From the NCBI GenBank assembly GCA_005883885.1, contig VAYF01000010.1, positions 1 through 5,816 of the forward strand: a DNA stretch of 5,816 nt, written 5' to 3'. Shown here piece by piece: positions 1 through 5,624 of this stretch. Numbering within the stretch: the first letter of the stretch is position 1; each line of letters starts with the position of its first letter. The DNA is from Actinomycetota bacterium. Its GTDB lineage: Bacteria > Actinomycetota > UBA4738 > HRBIN12. The position numbers and the translations under genes were made by a program. The notes below the pieces were generated by a model, which worked only from the letters and a program-made list of their open reading frames with translations, made no database searches and had not been told where the DNA came from.

Positions 1-689
1 GCGACCGCCGGATCACCGGCGCCGAAGCGCGAGACATGGGTGCCCTCGTAGATCCGGACGCCGCGCTCGAGCAGCACCCGACGCAGGCCCCGCGCGAGCC
101 GGGCGGGCTGCACGGTGCCGCCGGCCCTCGTCAGGACGCCGGCGTGGAAGACGGGCGAGTCGACCATCGCTCGAACCTCGTCTCGGGACAGCACCGTGAT
201 GATGTCGGAGAGGCCCATCCGGTCCACCGCCATGATGAGGTCGGCCCACGCCCCGATCTGCGCCGTCGAGGAGGCGACCGACAACGTGCCCTCCGCCGTG
301 TACCACGCGTCGATGTCGTGCTCCTCGCAGAACCGACCGATGTCGTCGACGCTCTCCTGCCCGGCCCTGCAGATCCGGAGAGCCGGCGCGTCGCCGAAGC
401 GTTCGGTCAGGAAGTCCAGGTCGTCCCAGAAGGAGTTGACGAAGCCGCCGTTGCGACCGCTCGGGCCGCCGCCGCAGATGTCCTGCTCCAGCAGGACGAT
501 GTCGAGGCCCGGATCGAGCTCCTTCAGGAACCACGCGGTCCACATCCCGGTGTAGCCCCCGCCCAGGATCACGACGTCGGCTTTCGTGTCGGTGTCGAGC
601 GGAGGACACGGCGCCCCTGCGAACTCGGGCCGAGCGAGCGCTTCGCGGAGCCACCAGCTGCGCCCCTCGTTCGGGGGCAACGCGTTCAT
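1..689 (-). CDS. FAD-dependent oxidoreductase, DAO/PuuB-like, N-terminal half (3' end beyond left edge)
   Basis: Reading the minus strand from ATG at 689-687 gives 229 codons with no stop to the left edge; the family usually has about 430-480 residues, so roughly half is present. Seen: a beta-alpha-beta Rossmann FAD site with GGGYTG at residues 43-48 after a hydrophobic strand (VVIL), the acidic Glu68 ending the second strand (IVLLE), a second glycine-rich stretch GPSGRNGG at 75-82, and a GTVQPARLARGL segment at about 191-202 matching the G-x-x-x-P-x-x-L-x-x-G-L element of DAO-fold oxidases. From family knowledge, such cytosolic flavoenzymes oxidise the C-N bond of amines or amino acids (gamma-glutamylputrescine oxidase, D-amino-acid dehydrogenase, glycine/sarcosine oxidases). 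The N-terminal SWW and SGRNGG signatures favour the PuuB-like branch. The exact substrate cannot be told because the C-terminal substrate half is missing. The gene is divergent from ilvD. No Shine-Dalgarno precedes the ATG, which suggests a leaderless mRNA. No signal peptide is seen. Confidence 0.87.
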   Translation of the reverse strand, partial: MNALPPNEGRSWWLREALARPEFAGAPCPPLDTDTKADVVILGGGYTGMWTAWFLKELDPGLDIVLLEQDICGGGPSGRNGGFVNSFWDDLDFLTERFGDAPALRICRAGQESVDDIGRFCEEHDIDAWYTAEGTLSVASSTAQIGAWADLIMAVDRMGLSDIITVLSRDEVRAMVDSPVFHAGVLTRAGGTVQPARLARGLRRVLLERGVRIYEGTHVSRFGAGDPAV

Positions 690-697
690 GGGCCCGG

Positions 698-703
698 ATG
701 CTA
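698..703 (-). promoter_or_regulatory. Candidate -10 box for a leaderless transcript of the FAD oxidoreductase
   Basis: On the minus strand TAGCAT (a TANNNT-type -10 element) lies 8 bases before the ATG at 689. The bases between are CCGGGCCC, with no Shine-Dalgarno. This spacing would put the transcription start at or next to the ATG, the arrangement common for leaderless actinobacterial genes. A -35 match is poor (TTCACG with a 19-base spacer is the best candidate). The call is inference from spacing and motif only. Confidence 0.4.
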
Positions 704-738
704 CAGGCGCGCCGGACGCTCCCGTGAAGCCCCGTTGG

Positions 739-744
739 TAAGGT
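739..744 (+). promoter_or_regulatory. Candidate -10 box for the ilvD-thrC unit
   Basis: TAAGGT fits the actinobacterial TANNNT -10 pattern and sits 31 bases before the ilvD ATG, leaving room for a short leader of about 25 bases carrying the Shine-Dalgarno at 765-770. No good -35 hexamer is visible; the bases around 714-719 (GGACGC) are the nearest match. The site is within the 86-bp divergent region shared with the FAD oxidoreductase. Confidence 0.35.
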
Positions 745-764
745 TCCACCCCTCATCTCGCCCC

Positions 765-770
765 GGAAGG
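765..770 (+). promoter_or_regulatory. Ribosome binding site of ilvD
   Basis: GGAAGG is a purine-rich match to the anti-Shine-Dalgarno sequence with a 5-base spacer to the ATG at 776. It supports this ATG as the start, as does the protein beginning with the normal IlvD N-terminal pattern (SR...VTEG...RAPARS) a few residues in. Confidence 0.6.
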
Positions 771-775
771 ATCCG

Positions 776-2449
776 ATGACGATCGCTCGACCCCGCAGCC
801 GGGAGGTCACCGAGGGAGCCGCGCGCGCACCCGCCCGCTCGTACCTGCGCGCGGTCGGTTTCAGTGAGGATGACTTCGACAAGCCACAGGTCGCGGTCGC
901 ATCGTCGTGGAACGATGTGACTCCCTGCAACTACCACCTGGACAAGCTCGCGGCGCTCGCGAAGGAAGGCGTCCGCCAGGGCGGCTGTGTCCCGCTCGGG
1001 TTCACGACGATCGCGGTCTCCGACGGCATCGCGATGGGTCACGAGGGGATGAAGGCATCGCTGATGTCGCGCGATCTGATCGCCGACTCCGTCGAGCTGA
1101 TGATGCACGCGGAGCGCCTGGACGCGCTCGTCGGGATCGCGGGCTGCGACAAGTCCGAGCCGGGCATGCTGATGGCGATGGCCCGGATGGATCTGCCGTC
1201 GGTCTACCTCTACGGCGGCACGATCCTCCCGGGCACGTATCAGGGACGCGACATCACGATCCAGGATGTCTTCGAAGCCGTCGGGGCGCACGCGAAAGGA
1301 CAGGTGACCGACGCGGAGCTCCTCGATCTGGAGCGTGCGGCGTGCCCGACCACCGGGTCGTGCGCGGGGATGTACACGGCGAACACGATGGCCGCGGTGG
1401 GCGAGGCCCTCGGGATGTCACTGCCCGGAACGGCGAGCCCGCCCGCCGTCGACTACCGGCGCGAGGTGGCCGCGCGCGAGAGCGGGATCGCCGCCGCGCA
1501 TCTCCTCGAGCTCGATCTCCGGCCACGCCAGATCATGACGAGGGAGGCCTTCGAGAACGCGATCGCGGTCACGATGGCGCTCGCGGGCTCGACGAACGCG
1601 GTCCTGCATCTGCTCGCGATCGCGCGCGAGGCGCACGTGGAGCTGCAGCTCGACGACTTCGACGCGATCAGCCGGCGCGTGCCGCACCTGGTGGACGTGC
1701 GCCCGGCGGGCCGCTTCGTGATGAGCGACCTGGACCGGGTCGGCGGGGTCCCCGTGGTCATGAAAGAGCTGCTCGAGCTCGGCGTGCTCCACGGCGGGTG
1801 CCTGACGGTCACCGGCGCGACGGTTGCGGAGAACCTGGCGGCGCTGTCGCCGCCGGCGCCCGACGGCACCGTCGTGCATCCCACGTCCGACCCGATCCAC
1901 CCCGAGGGCGGGACCGCGATCCTCCGCGGGTCGCTCGCACCTGACGGCAGCGTGATGAAGATCGCGGGTGCAGCCTCGCTCGAGTTCCGAGGGCGCGCTC
2001 GCCCGTTCGACTCGGAGACGGCGGCGTTCGAGGCAGTGACGAGCGGCGCCGTGGTCCCCGGCGACGTCGTGGTGATCCGGTACGAGGGCCCGAAGGGGTC
2101 GCCCGGGATGCCGGAGATGCTCGCGGTGACCGCCGCCGTCGCGGGCGCGGGTCTGGGCAAGGACGTCGCTCTCGTGACGGATGGCCGGTTCAGCGGCGCC
2201 ACGAAGGGTTACAGCGTCGGGCACATCGCGCCGGAGGCGTTCGTCGGCGGGCCGATCGCCCTCGTCCGCGAGAGCGACGAGATCGTGATCGATGCGGAGC
2301 GGCGGGTCATCGATCTCCTGGTCGATGATGCGGTGCTCGCCACGCGGCGCGCCGCGTGGAGAGCTCCCGAACCCCGGTACACCCAGGGCGCGTTGGCCAA
2401 GTACGCGAGAGCCGTCGGCAGCGCCGACCGCGGGGCGGTGACCTGGTGA
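776..2449 (+). CDS. ilvD: Dihydroxy-acid dehydratase
   Basis: The 557-aa product, a normal length for bacterial IlvD, removes water from 2,3-dihydroxy-isovalerate and 2,3-dihydroxy-3-methylvalerate to give the 2-keto acids that become valine/leucine and isoleucine. It is a cytosolic Fe-S enzyme of the IlvD/Edd family. Seen: the three cysteines expected to hold a [2Fe-2S] cluster, Cys51 (TPCNYHL), Cys124 (GCDKSEPG) and Cys196 (CPTTGSCAGMYTANTM); Mg ligands Asp83 (VSDGIAMGHEGM) and Asp125; Lys126, the carbamylated lysine of the family; the GSTNAVLHL motif; EGPKGSPGMPEM; and the DGRFSG motif with catalytic serine Ser473. The N-terminal pattern and the SDGIAMGHEGM block point to IlvD rather than 6-phosphogluconate dehydratase, although sugar-acid dehydratases are relatives. 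The stop overlaps the next gene's GTG start, so co-transcription and coupled translation with thrC are likely. All key residues are present and nothing suggests decay. Confidence 0.96.
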   Translation: MTIARPRSREVTEGAARAPARSYLRAVGFSEDDFDKPQVAVASSWNDVTPCNYHLDKLAALAKEGVRQGGCVPLGFTTIAVSDGIAMGHEGMKASLMSRDLIADSVELMMHAERLDALVGIAGCDKSEPGMLMAMARMDLPSVYLYGGTILPGTYQGRDITIQDVFEAVGAHAKGQVTDAELLDLERAACPTTGSCAGMYTANTMAAVGEALGMSLPGTASPPAVDYRREVAARESGIAAAHLLELDLRPRQIMTREAFENAIAVTMALAGSTNAVLHLLAIAREAHVELQLDDFDAISRRVPHLVDVRPAGRFVMSDLDRVGGVPVVMKELLELGVLHGGCLTVTGATVAENLAALSPPAPDGTVVHPTSDPIHPEGGTAILRGSLAPDGSVMKIAGAASLEFRGRARPFDSETAAFEAVTSGAVVPGDVVVIRYEGPKGSPGMPEMLAVTAAVAGAGLGKDVALVTDGRFSGATKGYSVGHIAPEAFVGGPIALVRESDEIVIDAERRVIDLLVDDAVLATRRAAWRAPEPRYTQGALAKYARAVGSADRGAVTW

Positions 2450-3687
2450 CGCGGCCGGCGATCGCATCGCCGGCCGCGCTGCAGTGCCGGATCTGCGGCC
2501 AGCAGTACCCGGTCGAGCCGCTCACGATCTGCGAGGAGTGCTTCGGCCCCCTCGAGCCCTCCTACGACCTGCAGTCGGTCGACGGCGAGGTCTTCCGCAA
2601 GCACGTGGAGCAAGGGCCCGCCAGCCTCTGGCGGTACGAGGCGCTCCTCCCGGGTGGGCCGGGCATCGAGCGGGTGGACATGGGGGCAGGGTTCACGCCG
2701 CTCCGCCGCGCCCAACGGCTCGGGCACACGCTGGGGCTCGAGCGGCTCTGGATCAAAGACGACTCGGTGAACCCCTCGAACTCGTTCAAGGACCGGGTGG
2801 TCTCCGTGGCGACGACCATGGCGCGCGCCTTCGGGTTCAAGGCCATCAGCTGCGCCTCCACCGGGAATCTGGCGAACTCGACGGCCGCGCACGCGGCTCG
2901 CATCGGCATGCCCTGTTACGTGTTCATCCCGGAGGACCTCGAGCGGGCGAAGGTCCTGGCCACGCTGGCGTACGGAGCCAAGGTCGTCGCCGTCAAGGGC
3001 AACTACGACGACGTCAACCGGCTGTGCAGCGAGGTCGCCGACGCGCTCCCGTGGGCGTTCATCAACGTCAACATGCGCCCCTACTACGCCGAGGGATCGA
3101 AGTCGCTCGGCTTCGAGGTCGCCGAGCAGCTCGGGTGGCGCCTCCCCGACCATGTCGTCGTGCCGATCGCTTCGGGCGCGCTGTTGACCAAGATCCACCG
3201 GGCGTTCTCCGAGCTGATCGCGATCGGTGCGGTCGAGGAGAAGCCCTACCGCGTCAGCGGCGCCCAGCCGGAGGGTTGCCGTCCCGTCGCCCAGGCGTTC
3301 AAGGACGGCGCCGAGACGGTGCAACCCGTCAAGCCGGACACGATCGCGCGCTCGCTCGCGATCGGGAACCCTGCCGACGGGATGTTCGCGATGCAGGTCA
3401 GCCGGCAGACGGGCGGCGCGATCGAGTGGTGCACGGAGCCCGAGATCGTGGAGGGCGTCCGGCTGCTCGCCTCGACCGAGGGGGTGTTCACCGAGACCGC
3501 GGGCGGCGTGACCGTGGCCAACTTGAAGCGATTGGTCGACCAGGGTGTGATCGCCCCCGAGGAGGAGACCGTCGCGTTCATCACGGGCAACGGGTACAAG
3601 ACCGTCGAGGCCCTGGAGGGCACGGTCGAGGCCACCTACAACGTGGCTCCGGACCTCGACGAGTTCCTGGCAGCGATCGGCGTCTAG
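2446..3687 (+). CDS. thrC: Threonine synthase, zinc-ribbon type
   Basis: The 413-aa PLP enzyme is predicted to convert O-phospho-L-homoserine to L-threonine in the cytosol. Seen: an N-terminal zinc ribbon with Cys14-x2-Cys17 and Cys29-x2-Cys32; a fold-type II PLP domain with the Schiff-base lysine Lys115 in NPSNSFKDR; the asparagine loop STGNLANS at 138-145; PYYAEGSKSLGFEVAEQLGW at about 212-231; the loop PIASGALLTK at 240-249, where many PLP enzymes have a glycine-rich phosphate loop; SLAIGNPADGMF; and EGVFTETAGGVT near the C-terminus. The start is GTG at 2446, overlapping the ilvD stop by four bases, with a possible Shine-Dalgarno GGTGA at 2437-2441. The frame is open back to an ATG at 2356, but that would lie inside ilvD and add a low-complexity Arg-rich tail before the ribbon. 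Its product feeds isoleucine synthesis through threonine deamination, consistent with pairing to ilvD. The motifs fit a threonine-synthase-like clade I remember from actinobacteria. A distinct substrate cannot be excluded. Confidence 0.9.
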   Translation: MTRPAIASPAALQCRICGQQYPVEPLTICEECFGPLEPSYDLQSVDGEVFRKHVEQGPASLWRYEALLPGGPGIERVDMGAGFTPLRRAQRLGHTLGLERLWIKDDSVNPSNSFKDRVVSVATTMARAFGFKAISCASTGNLANSTAAHAARIGMPCYVFIPEDLERAKVLATLAYGAKVVAVKGNYDDVNRLCSEVADALPWAFINVNMRPYYAEGSKSLGFEVAEQLGWRLPDHVVVPIASGALLTKIHRAFSELIAIGAVEEKPYRVSGAQPEGCRPVAQAFKDGAETVQPVKPDTIARSLAIGNPADGMFAMQVSRQTGGAIEWCTEPEIVEGVRLLASTEGVFTETAGGVTVANLKRLVDQGVIAPEEETVAFITGNGYKTVEALEGTVEATYNVAPDLDEFLAAIGV

Positions 3688-3697
3688 GTTTCGTTCC

Positions 3698-3711
3698 CCC
3701 GCATCAGCGGG
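3698..3711 (+). terminator. Possible weak terminator hairpin after thrC
   Basis: A 5-bp GC stem with an ATCA loop begins 10 bases after the thrC stop codon. There is no following U-tract and the stem is short, so it could be chance in GC-rich DNA. It competes with a longer alternative pairing (3709-3716 with 3745-3752). Confidence 0.25.
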
Positions 3712-3915
3712 CTTGCGCTCGGAGCCCGGCCGACGCACACTCACGCGAGCCCAGCCCGCGGGCGACCGTTTCGCGCGGAGAGGGGACACGTGGGTCGAGG
3801 CTCGGCTGGTGCCCGGCGGATGAACCGGCGGTCGTCACGCAGCGCCGGCGGCGACCCGTGCGTTCCCGCTCGCGGCGGCTGATCCTCCCCCCGTTCGGAT
3901 CATGTCCGGATGTCG

Positions 3916-3922
3916 AAAGGGG
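3916..3922 (+). promoter_or_regulatory. Ribosome binding site of the permease gene
   Basis: AAAGGGG ends 7 bases before the ATG at 3930. This placement decides the start, since the same frame is open far upstream through the intergenic region and thrC. Confidence 0.6.
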
Positions 3923-3929
3923 TGAACGG

Positions 3930-5561
3930 ATGTCCACGCACGAAGAGCAGATGGCGAGGGATACGGCCGATCTCGAGAAGTTCGGCTACCAACAGGAGCT
4001 GAACCGCGGGCTCGGGACCTTCAGCTCGTTCGCGGTCGCGTTCAGCTACATCTCGCCGTCCACCGGGATCTTCACGTTGTTCTTCCTCGGGATGTCGGCG
4101 TTGGGCGCCCGGCTGTGGTGGACGTGGCCGACGGTCGCCCTGTTCCAGTTCATCGTCGCGCTCAACTTCGCCGAGGTGACGAGCCACTTCCCCCTCGCCG
4201 GCTCCGTGTTCCAGTGGACGAAGTACCTGGCGGGGCGGGGCTACGCGTGGATCACCGGTTGGTTCTACATCTTCGCCGGGATCCTCACGGTCGCGTCGGT
4301 GTGCGCGACGCTGCCGATCGCCCTGATCCCCGCGCTGAACAACATGTTCGGGTGGAGCTTGAACGATGCCCTCGGGAGCGCCGACCAGAAGGTGGTCGCG
4401 CTCATCACGCTCGCGCTGATCACGATCCTCAACATCTACGGTGTTCGGCTCGTGGCGATCGTCAACAACACCGGGGTGGTCTTCGAGATACTCGGGATGG
4501 TCGTGTTCGCCGTCTTCCTCGCCGCCGTCCACAATCAGAATGGCGCGGGGGTGATCTTCCAGTCCTCGCAGGCGGGGAACTACGCGGTGTTCCCGGCGGC
4601 AACGACCTTGCCGTTCTTCCTCGTCGGGATGTTCATGTCGCTCTACGTGATCTACGGTTTCGATACGGCGTCAACACTCGCGGAGGAGACCAGGAACCCC
4701 CGAGCCGAAGCCCCGAAGGCAGTCCTGGCATCGGTGATCGGCGCGTTCGTGATCGGCGCCATCTTCTTGTGGGGCGTGCTGATCGCGGCGCCGAACATCG
4801 CGGATGAGGCGAAGGGCCTCGCAACATCGCCGGGCACGATCATCGCCGACGTCATGACGCAGGCGGGGACCACCCTGTACCTCCTGGTCGTCTCGGCAGC
4901 GATCTTCGTGTGCTGCATGGCGATCCTGACCTCCACGATCCGCCTCGCCTTCGGGATGGCGCGCGACGATCAGCTGCCGTTCTCGAAGACGATGGCGAAG
5001 GTCAGCCCGCGACTGCACACGCCGATCGCCACATGCATCATCGTCGGCGCGCTCGCGGCCGTGCCGTTCATCCAGTTCGCGGGGGCCGCGGTGATCGCCG
5101 TCGGCGCGACCGCGTCGATCTACCTGAGCTACCTGCTCGGGAACCTGGCCTTCTTCCGTGCGCGAACGAAGGGCTGGCCGAGGACCCAGGCGCCGTTCAA
5201 GCTCGGCGCGTGGGGGATGGTGGTGAACGTCGTCGCGGTCCTGTGGGGCCTCGCGATGATGCTGAACTTCCTCTGGCCCTCTGGCGCCGTGAACGCCTGG
5301 GACCCGGGCTCGGCGTCGGCGTCCAACTACCTGCGGATCTTCTCGAACCCGAAGCCCGTCCAGTCGGACTACTACACGCAGGGCCAGCAGCTGCTGAACT
5401 TCCACATCGACTTCCTGAACAAGATCCCCGTGATCTGGACCGTGTTCGTGGTGATCTTCGTCGTGGGAGCGCTCTACTACTGGTTCGGACAGAAGAAGAA
5501 GCCGTGGGAACCGGTCGTGCCACCGGGCGAAGACGTGTCGATGGTCATCCCGGGCGTCTGA
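3930..5561 (+). CDS. APC-superfamily amino acid/amine permease
   Basis: The 543-aa polytopic inner-membrane transporter probably takes up an amino acid, GABA or an amine by secondary (ion-coupled) transport. Seen: a charged cytosolic N-terminus with FGYQQELNRGLG at about 18-29, then about 12 hydrophobic segments near residues 30-55, 60-80, 104-135, 155-172, 178-200, 225-250, 265-287, 313-335, 364-382, 384-405, 426-450 and 497-519. TM1 contains the helix break SPSTGI (42-47), where APC transporters bind substrate. The TM6-TM7 link YGFDTASTLAEETRNPRAEAPKA (242-264) is the conserved APC signature. FGMARDDQLPFSKTM (341-355) follows TM8, also typical. These features resemble the GABA permease/UGA4-like branch rather than lysine/arginine exchangers, but the substrate is not determinable. 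Odd: about 47 polar and aromatic residues between TM11 and TM12 (450-496) form a long external loop. The start is ATG at 3930 with a good Shine-Dalgarno. A strong hairpin follows the stop. Confidence 0.93.
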   Translation: MSTHEEQMARDTADLEKFGYQQELNRGLGTFSSFAVAFSYISPSTGIFTLFFLGMSALGARLWWTWPTVALFQFIVALNFAEVTSHFPLAGSVFQWTKYLAGRGYAWITGWFYIFAGILTVASVCATLPIALIPALNNMFGWSLNDALGSADQKVVALITLALITILNIYGVRLVAIVNNTGVVFEILGMVVFAVFLAAVHNQNGAGVIFQSSQAGNYAVFPAATTLPFFLVGMFMSLYVIYGFDTASTLAEETRNPRAEAPKAVLASVIGAFVIGAIFLWGVLIAAPNIADEAKGLATSPGTIIADVMTQAGTTLYLLVVSAAIFVCCMAILTSTIRLAFGMARDDQLPFSKTMAKVSPRLHTPIATCIIVGALAAVPFIQFAGAAVIAVGATASIYLSYLLGNLAFFRARTKGWPRTQAPFKLGAWGMVVNVVAVLWGLAMMLNFLWPSGAVNAWDPGSASASNYLRIFSNPKPVQSDYYTQGQQLLNFHIDFLNKIPVIWTVFVVIFVVGALYYWFGQKKKPWEPVVPPGEDVSMVIPGV

Positions 5562-5572
5562 GGTCGGCGGCC

Positions 5573-5596
5573 GGTGGGGCGCACATGCGCCCCACC
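5573..5596 (+). terminator. Perfect 10-bp hairpin after the permease gene, probable terminator
   Basis: GGTGGGGCGC (5573-5582), loop ACAT, GCGCCCCACC (5587-5596) starts 11 bases after the permease stop. Outside one C/A mismatch a further three pairs (5569-5571 with 5598-5600) extend the stem. No U-tract follows, as often seen for actinobacterial hairpin terminators. The next gene starts 28 bases later, so it could also separate or regulate the two. Confidence 0.6.
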
Positions 5597-5624
5597 AGCC
5601 CACCGTTCGTGGTTCGATAGCGTC

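Larger units (their letters stand above)
3688..3929 (+). other. Intergenic region between thrC and the permease gene
   Basis: These 242 bases carry no credible gene. The permease frame is open through it but translates to Arg/Pro/Ser-rich sequence unlike a protein. It holds several inverted repeats: CCCGC-ATCA-GCGGG at 3698-3711; an overlapping 8-bp stem pairing 3709-3716 (GGGCTTGC) with 3745-3752 (GCGAGCCC) with one G-U pair; and GGTCG/CGACC flanking about 3830-3857. The heptamer CCGGCGG occurs at 3813, 3825 and 3845. No riboswitch class was recognised and no convincing -10/-35 pair was found, though a promoter for the permease probably lies here. Confidence 0.5.

Noticed and set aside
36..779. 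Plus-strand open frame of 247 codons
   Set aside because: It is antisense to the FAD oxidoreductase, rich in Arg, Asp and Val with no family pattern; a GC-driven shadow.
13..930. Minus-strand open frame of 305 codons across the oxidoreductase and the ilvD start
   Set aside because: It is out of frame with the FAD oxidoreductase read from 689 on the same strand. The translation is Arg/Gly-rich with no motif, and the correct frame shows the Rossmann signatures.
2356..2445. Upstream ATG start for thrC at 2356
   Set aside because: It would add 30 Arg-rich residues encoded inside ilvD. The GTG at 2446 has a GTGA overlap and puts the zinc ribbon at the usual distance from the start.
2209..3789. 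Long minus-strand open frame (526 codons) opposite thrC
   Set aside because: It mirrors the codon bias of thrC and the end of ilvD. The product is Arg/Asp/His/Leu-rich and repetitive with no domain, while the plus strand has a complete enzyme with catalytic residues.
3775..3860. Possible riboswitch (glycine, SAM or c-di-AMP class) before the permease
   Set aside because: Short fragments such as GGAGAGGGGACAC look suggestive, but none of the conserved core blocks of these classes could be matched in order.
2484..3929. Apparent N-terminal extension of the permease giving a 1025-residue open frame
   Set aside because: The upstream part is the thrC region read in a wrong frame (Arg/Gly/Ala-rich). 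A good Shine-Dalgarno precedes the ATG at 3930, where the normal APC N-terminus begins.
3910..4002. Short plus-strand frame from the upstream ATG at 3910
   Set aside because: It has about 30 Arg/Ser-rich codons, no Shine-Dalgarno, and lies out of frame over the permease start; considered chance.
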